Origin: an uncultured Oscillospiraceae bacterium
GTDB taxonomy: Bacteria; Bacillota; Clostridia; Oscillospirales; Acutalibacteraceae
Direction of reading: 5' to 3'
NCBI GenBank assembly: GCA_902492895.1
Contig: CABUNG010000041.1
Span: 1 to 19,343 of the forward strand
DNA length: 19,343 bases
The translations under genes were made by a program, and so were the position numbers. Within the stretch, counting starts at the first letter, position 1. Each line of letters starts with the position of its first letter. Below the pieces are notes generated by a model, which saw only the letters and a list, made by a program, of their open reading frames with translations, searched no databases and was not told where the DNA came from. This document shows positions 16,755-19,343 of the stretch, one piece after another.

Positions 16755-17945
16755 TTACCGCTCCGGCAGAATATAATTGAGCCGCCCGGCGATCTGGCCG
16801 TTTTGGCGGAACACCCGGGGGACCCGCTTGCCGATCAGGCAGATGGTCTCATAGTGAATGGTACCGCCCAGGGCCGCGATCTCCTCGACGGGCAGAAACG
16901 CATCGCCGTCCTGGCCGAAGGCGGTCACGGTCATCCCCTCCGCGGCCTCGGGAATCGCGGTGACATCCAGCATGCACTGGTCCATGCACACCCGCCCCAC
17001 GACCGGGGCTTCCCGGCCGCACAGCAGCATATGGGCCCGGTTGGAGAGGGTGCGGGCGTAACCGTCCGCGTATCCGACCGGCACCGTCGCCAGCCGGGTT
17101 TCCCGCTCGGTGACAAAGGTGCGGCCGTAGCTGACCGGGGTGCCGGCCGGCACGGTTTTCACCATGGAGACCACGGTTTTGAGCTGCATGGCCGGGCGCA
17201 GCGGCAGCATCCCCTCCATCCAGGGAGCCGGGGCCAGGCCATAGAGAATGATGCCCGGGCGCACCAGGTCGAGGTGCATCTCGGGATAGCGCAGCACCCC
17301 CGCGCTGTTGCAGCAGTGACGCAGCGGGAACACCACGCCCCGCTGCTCCAGCAGGGCGAGCGCCTCCATAAACCGGGCGTATTGCAGGCGGGTGTAGCCG
17401 CCGTCGTCCTCCTCGTCCGCGGAGGCGAAATGGGTGAACGCCCCCTCCATGACGAGATGCGGGAGGGCCTTTACCGCCTCGATTTCGAGCAGGGTATCCC
17501 GGTCTTCGGCCTCACTGTGATAGGGCAGCCCGACCCGGGACATGCCCGTGTCGATTTTGACGTGGATCCGGACCGTCACCCCCGCGGCGGCGGCCGCGGC
17601 GTCGAGTTCCCGGGCGTATTCCCCGTTGAGCACGGTCTGAGAGATGCCCAGCCGCGCCAGGCTGGCCGCCTCGGACGGCGGCGTATAGGCGAAGATCAGG
17701 ATCGGTTCGGTGATGCCGGCCGAGCGGATCTGCATCGCCTCATCGAGATTGGACACGCCGAACCAGGAGGCGCCGGCCTCCTGAAGAGAGCGGGCGACCA
17801 CACCCGCCCCGTGCCCGTAAGCATCGGCCTTGACGACGGCCATCACCCGGCTGTTCCCGGAAAGGGAATCCGCGATGGCGCGGTAATTATCCTGCAGGGC
17901 GTCGAGATCGATCTCGGCCCAGGTACGTTTGAGAAAATCCGACAC
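16755..17945 (-). CDS. alr: Alanine racemase
   Basis: A PLP enzyme converting L- to D-alanine for peptidoglycan. The 396 residues contain the PLP lysine K39 in VVKADAYGHG, HVKIDTGMSRVG, HCCNSAG, DLVRPGIILYG, the catalytic tyrosine Y292 in VPVGYADGYAR, and VGRVCMDQ. The GTG at 17945 is preferred: AAAGGGG lies 8 bases upstream, it gives the usual N-terminus MSDFLKRTWAEIDLDAL, and the in-frame ATG at 17963 falls only a few bases after the likely transcription start and carries the SD inside its codons. First gene of the minus-strand cluster leading into the AraC gene. Confidence 0.95.
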   Translation of the reverse strand: MSDFLKRTWAEIDLDALQDNYRAIADSLSGNSRVMAVVKADAYGHGAGVVARSLQEAGASWFGVSNLDEAMQIRSAGITEPILIFAYTPPSEAASLARLGISQTVLNGEYARELDAAAAAAGVTVRIHVKIDTGMSRVGLPYHSEAEDRDTLLEIEAVKALPHLVMEGAFTHFASADEEDDGGYTRLQYARFMEALALLEQRGVVFPLRHCCNSAGVLRYPEMHLDLVRPGIILYGLAPAPWMEGMLPLRPAMQLKTVVSMVKTVPAGTPVSYGRTFVTERETRLATVPVGYADGYARTLSNRAHMLLCGREAPVVGRVCMDQCMLDVTAIPEAAEGMTVTAFGQDGDAFLPVEEIAALGGTIHYETICLIGKRVPRVFRQNGQIAGRLNYILPER

Positions 17946-17972
17946 GGCAACGGCCCCTTTCATCGTGTGTCC

Positions 17973-18001
17973 ATTATACCCCCGAACGCCGCGGGAATCA
18001 A
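17973..18001 (-). promoter_or_regulatory. Promoter of alr
   Basis: On the minus strand TTGATT (18001-17996), 17-base spacer, perfect TATAAT (17978-17973). The expected start near 17966 leaves about 20 bases before the GTG start codon. Confidence 0.75.
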
Positions 18002-18023
18002 GGCGCGGACAGGCTCTTCCCGC

Positions 18024-18054
18024 AAAAAAAGCGGCGGACAGGCCTGTCCGCCGC
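18024..18054 (-). terminator. Strong terminator of the small membrane protein gene
   Basis: A perfect 24-base palindrome (18031-18054, half-site GCGGCGGACAGG) followed on the minus strand by seven T residues (18030-18024). It starts 24 bases after the stop codon. Confidence 0.88.
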
Positions 18055-18077
18055 GGGAGGAACCGATACCGAGCCGC

Positions 18078-18518
18078 CTAAACGTGCGAAGCGGACAAGG
18101 TGTTATATACCAGCACCCACGTCAAAAGGATCGTGAATCCGGCGCAGAAAATCGTGAAGAGACGGCGGCTGCGTTTTTCTTCGATGCCGCGGGAGGAAAA
18201 GCCCAGCAGCAGACAGGAAAAGAGCGCGGCGGTCAGATCGATGAGCACGCGGATTTCCGTGTAGCTCAAGAAAATCAGGGGATCGACCAGCCGCGCGATC
18301 ACCCCGCTGACGATATGCGCGAACGGCACGAGCGTCAGGGGCAGAACGGCCAGCGCATACTCTTTTTTCTTGGCCCGCATGAAAACCACGACCATCGCGA
18401 GGAGGACGATCACAATCGCCCAGCAGGCAAACAGCATGCCGAAAGAGGTGTTGGGTACGGCCGGCCGCGTTTCGGCCCCCGAGCTGACATCCGCAAGAAG
18501 GGGGGTGAACAAGAACAT
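18078..18518 (-). CDS. Small predicted membrane protein of unknown function
   Basis: I do not recognise a family. The 146 residues have four hydrophobic segments, at about 26-47, 54-78, 90-107 and 121-141. A basic loop RAKKK follows the first, and RGIEEKRSRR lies before the last. The N-terminal 25 residues are mostly polar and could face outside. The gene has its own promoter (TTGTGA-17-TATAAT), a good SD (GAGGAGG, 7 bases before the ATG) and a strong terminator, so it is a real single-gene unit. No cysteine pair, enzyme motif or transporter signature is visible. Confidence 0.8.
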   Translation of the reverse strand: MFLFTPLLADVSSGAETRPAVPNTSFGMLFACWAIVIVLLAMVVVFMRAKKKEYALAVLPLTLVPFAHIVSGVIARLVDPLIFLSYTEIRVLIDLTAALFSCLLLGFSSRGIEEKRSRRLFTIFCAGFTILLTWVLVYNTLSASHV

Positions 18519-18558
18519 GGCGGAACCTCCTCAGTGCCTGTTCGGCAATGTTTTCTGG

Positions 18559-18587
18559 ATTATAGCATATTTTAACGCGAATCACAA
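18559..18587 (-). promoter_or_regulatory. Promoter of the small membrane protein gene
   Basis: On the minus strand TTGTGA (18587-18582), a 17-base spacer and TATAAT (18564-18559), 40 bases before the start codon. Confidence 0.75.
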
Positions 18588-18620
18588 CCGTTTCTTGTCG
18601 CATCCGGCCGGCCTTTTTTG

Positions 18621-18651
18621 TGACCGACTTATGACCGGGTCCCGCTATACT
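18621..18651 (+). promoter_or_regulatory. Promoter region of the Thr-repeat protein gene with TGACCG direct repeat
   Basis: A -10 hexamer TATACT (18646-18651) lacks a recognisable -35. In its place are two TGACCG copies (18621-18626 and 18632-18637) spaced exactly 11 bases apart, one helical turn. This layout fits an activator-dependent promoter. The site is inferred, not matched to a known regulator. Confidence 0.4.
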
Positions 18652-18705
18652 GGGAGACAGAACAGAAGCTCCGCGCATCTGCCGATGGATGAAAGGGTGT
18701 TTTTC

Positions 18706-19343
18706 ATGAAGAAACGCATGCTCCGTATCCTGCCCCTCATTTTGACCTGTCTGTTTTTAATGGCCGGGCTGGTGTCGTTTGCCAGCGCGATGACGGAACC
18801 GCAGGGTCCCGTATATGACAAATGGGAAGTCCGGGACGTCCTGGACGACCAGGAGATGACCGTATCCTATCCGGACGGCAGTTTCCGGATCGATCTCAGC
18901 ACCATAGAGGTCATCGGGATCAAGCAGTCGACCTATATGCTCGTTTGGAGCCGGGAATCCTTAAATGAACAAGCCCGGCAGGATGTCATAATCGGGTTCC
19001 GGAACGTGGATCCGTCGAATTACACCGATTTCGCCTTTTACCACGGAGAGGCCGGCGTGTTTGCAAAACCCTCTTTCTGGGAAAAAGGAAACAGCTTCGG
19101 CCGGTATGAGGTCGTCAAGACAAGCGGCACCTTCTATTTAACGATTGGCAGCACCAAAAGCGTGAGCCATTTCATCTTCGGCCTCGGTTCCTCCACTCCG
19201 TCTACGACCACAACGGAGCCGACCACTACCACGACCGAGTCGACCACGACGACGACCGAGCCGACTACCACGACGACCGAGCCGACTACCACGACGACCG
19301 AGTCGACTACCACGACGACGGAGCCGACTACCACGACGACGGA
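18706..19343 (+). CDS. Exported protein with Thr-rich heptad repeat tail (partial, runs off the window)
   Basis: No stop occurs before the window end; 212 full codons are visible. Residues 1-28 form a signal peptide with a basic start (MKKR), a hydrophobic core, and an A-S-A cleavage site. Residues about 29-165 form a domain I cannot assign, with several aromatic residues and beta-rich character. From residue 171 come repeats of E-(P/S)-T-T-T-T-T, six copies visible. Such linkers occur in secreted and cell-surface proteins of ruminococci and related Clostridia, often between modules or before an anchor, and may be O-glycosylated. The ATG at 18706 has GAAAGGGTG upstream. Role unknown; an anchoring or catalytic module may lie beyond the window. 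Confidence 0.85.
   Translation, partial: MKKRMLRILPLILTCLFLMAGLVSFASAMTEPQGPVYDKWEVRDVLDDQEMTVSYPDGSFRIDLSTIEVIGIKQSTYMLVWSRESLNEQARQDVIIGFRNVDPSNYTDFAFYHGEAGVFAKPSFWEKGNSFGRYEVVKTSGTFYLTIGSTKSVSHFIFGLGSSTPSTTTTEPTTTTTESTTTTTEPTTTTTEPTTTTTESTTTTTEPTTTTT
19216..19343 (+). repeat. Tandem 21-base repeat encoding E-(P/S)-TTTTT
   Basis: Six full units start at 19216, 19237, 19258, 19279, 19300 and 19321, with a seventh cut by the window end. The second residue runs P, S, P, P, S, P. Units 3 and 4 are identical in DNA; the others vary only at a few bases. Expansion by slippage or recombination is likely. Confidence 0.92.

Noticed and set aside
16695..18575. A 626-codon open frame on + across alr
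   Set aside because: Shadow of alr and the membrane protein; no RBS, and the product lacks any recognisable domain.
19134..19334. Val-rich open frame on - at the window end
   Set aside because: It is the reverse reading of the Thr-codon repeat of the exported protein.

Overview
The window is GC-rich DNA with strong AAAGGAGG-type ribosome binding sites, mostly TTGxxx/TATAAT promoters, a class 1B dihydroorotate dehydrogenase pair (PyrD+PyrK), and a secreted protein with an E-P/S-TTTTT linker. Together these suggest a Gram-positive anaerobe of the class Clostridia, probably an Oscillospiraceae/Ruminococcaceae-like gut organism. This placement is inference; no rRNA or tRNA gene is present to anchor it.

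Region 1 (about 1-7450, + strand) is a de novo pyrimidine operon: pyrF, carA, carB, pyrK, pyrD. It has short gaps, an ATGA overlap between pyrK and pyrD, and a probable G-rich terminator after pyrD. pyrB, pyrC and pyrE are not here. CarA is the most unusual gene seen. Its fold motifs are kept, but the Cys, His and Glu of the glutaminase triad are all replaced (Gly252, Glu336, Ser338), which predicts an ammonia-dependent carbamoyl phosphate synthetase. A possible ARG box lies just before pyrF.

Region 2 (7310-8581) holds a GNAT acetyltransferase gene on +, preceded by a 17-bp-period tandem repeat. It is followed by 444 bases without a gene that carry two terminators facing each other and a perfect 13-bp GC-rich hairpin between them.

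Region 3 (8582-11195, - strand) is a metal efflux operon: an ArsR/SmtB-type repressor with a complete alpha-5 zinc site, a free-standing 72-residue HMA metallochaperone-like protein, and a Zn/Cd/Pb-type P1B ATPase lacking its own N-terminal HMA domain. The promoter is near-consensus and a 7-6-7 inverted repeat operator sits at its start point, so negative autoregulation relieved by metal is the expected logic.

Region 4 (11313-14223, + strand) is an OmpR-family response regulator, its sensor kinase, and a third gene overlapping the kinase stop that encodes a GNAT protein resembling aminoglycoside 6'-N-acetyltransferases. A long stem-loop ends the unit.

Region 5 (14230-18001, - strand) holds alanine racemase, an AraC regulator, thioredoxin and RlmH in that order of transcription, then a separately promoted flavin-binding PNPOx-like (NimA-type) protein. 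Region 6 (18024-19343) has a small unknown four-helix membrane protein on -, and, divergently on +, an exported protein whose Thr-rich heptad repeat tail runs off the end of the window.
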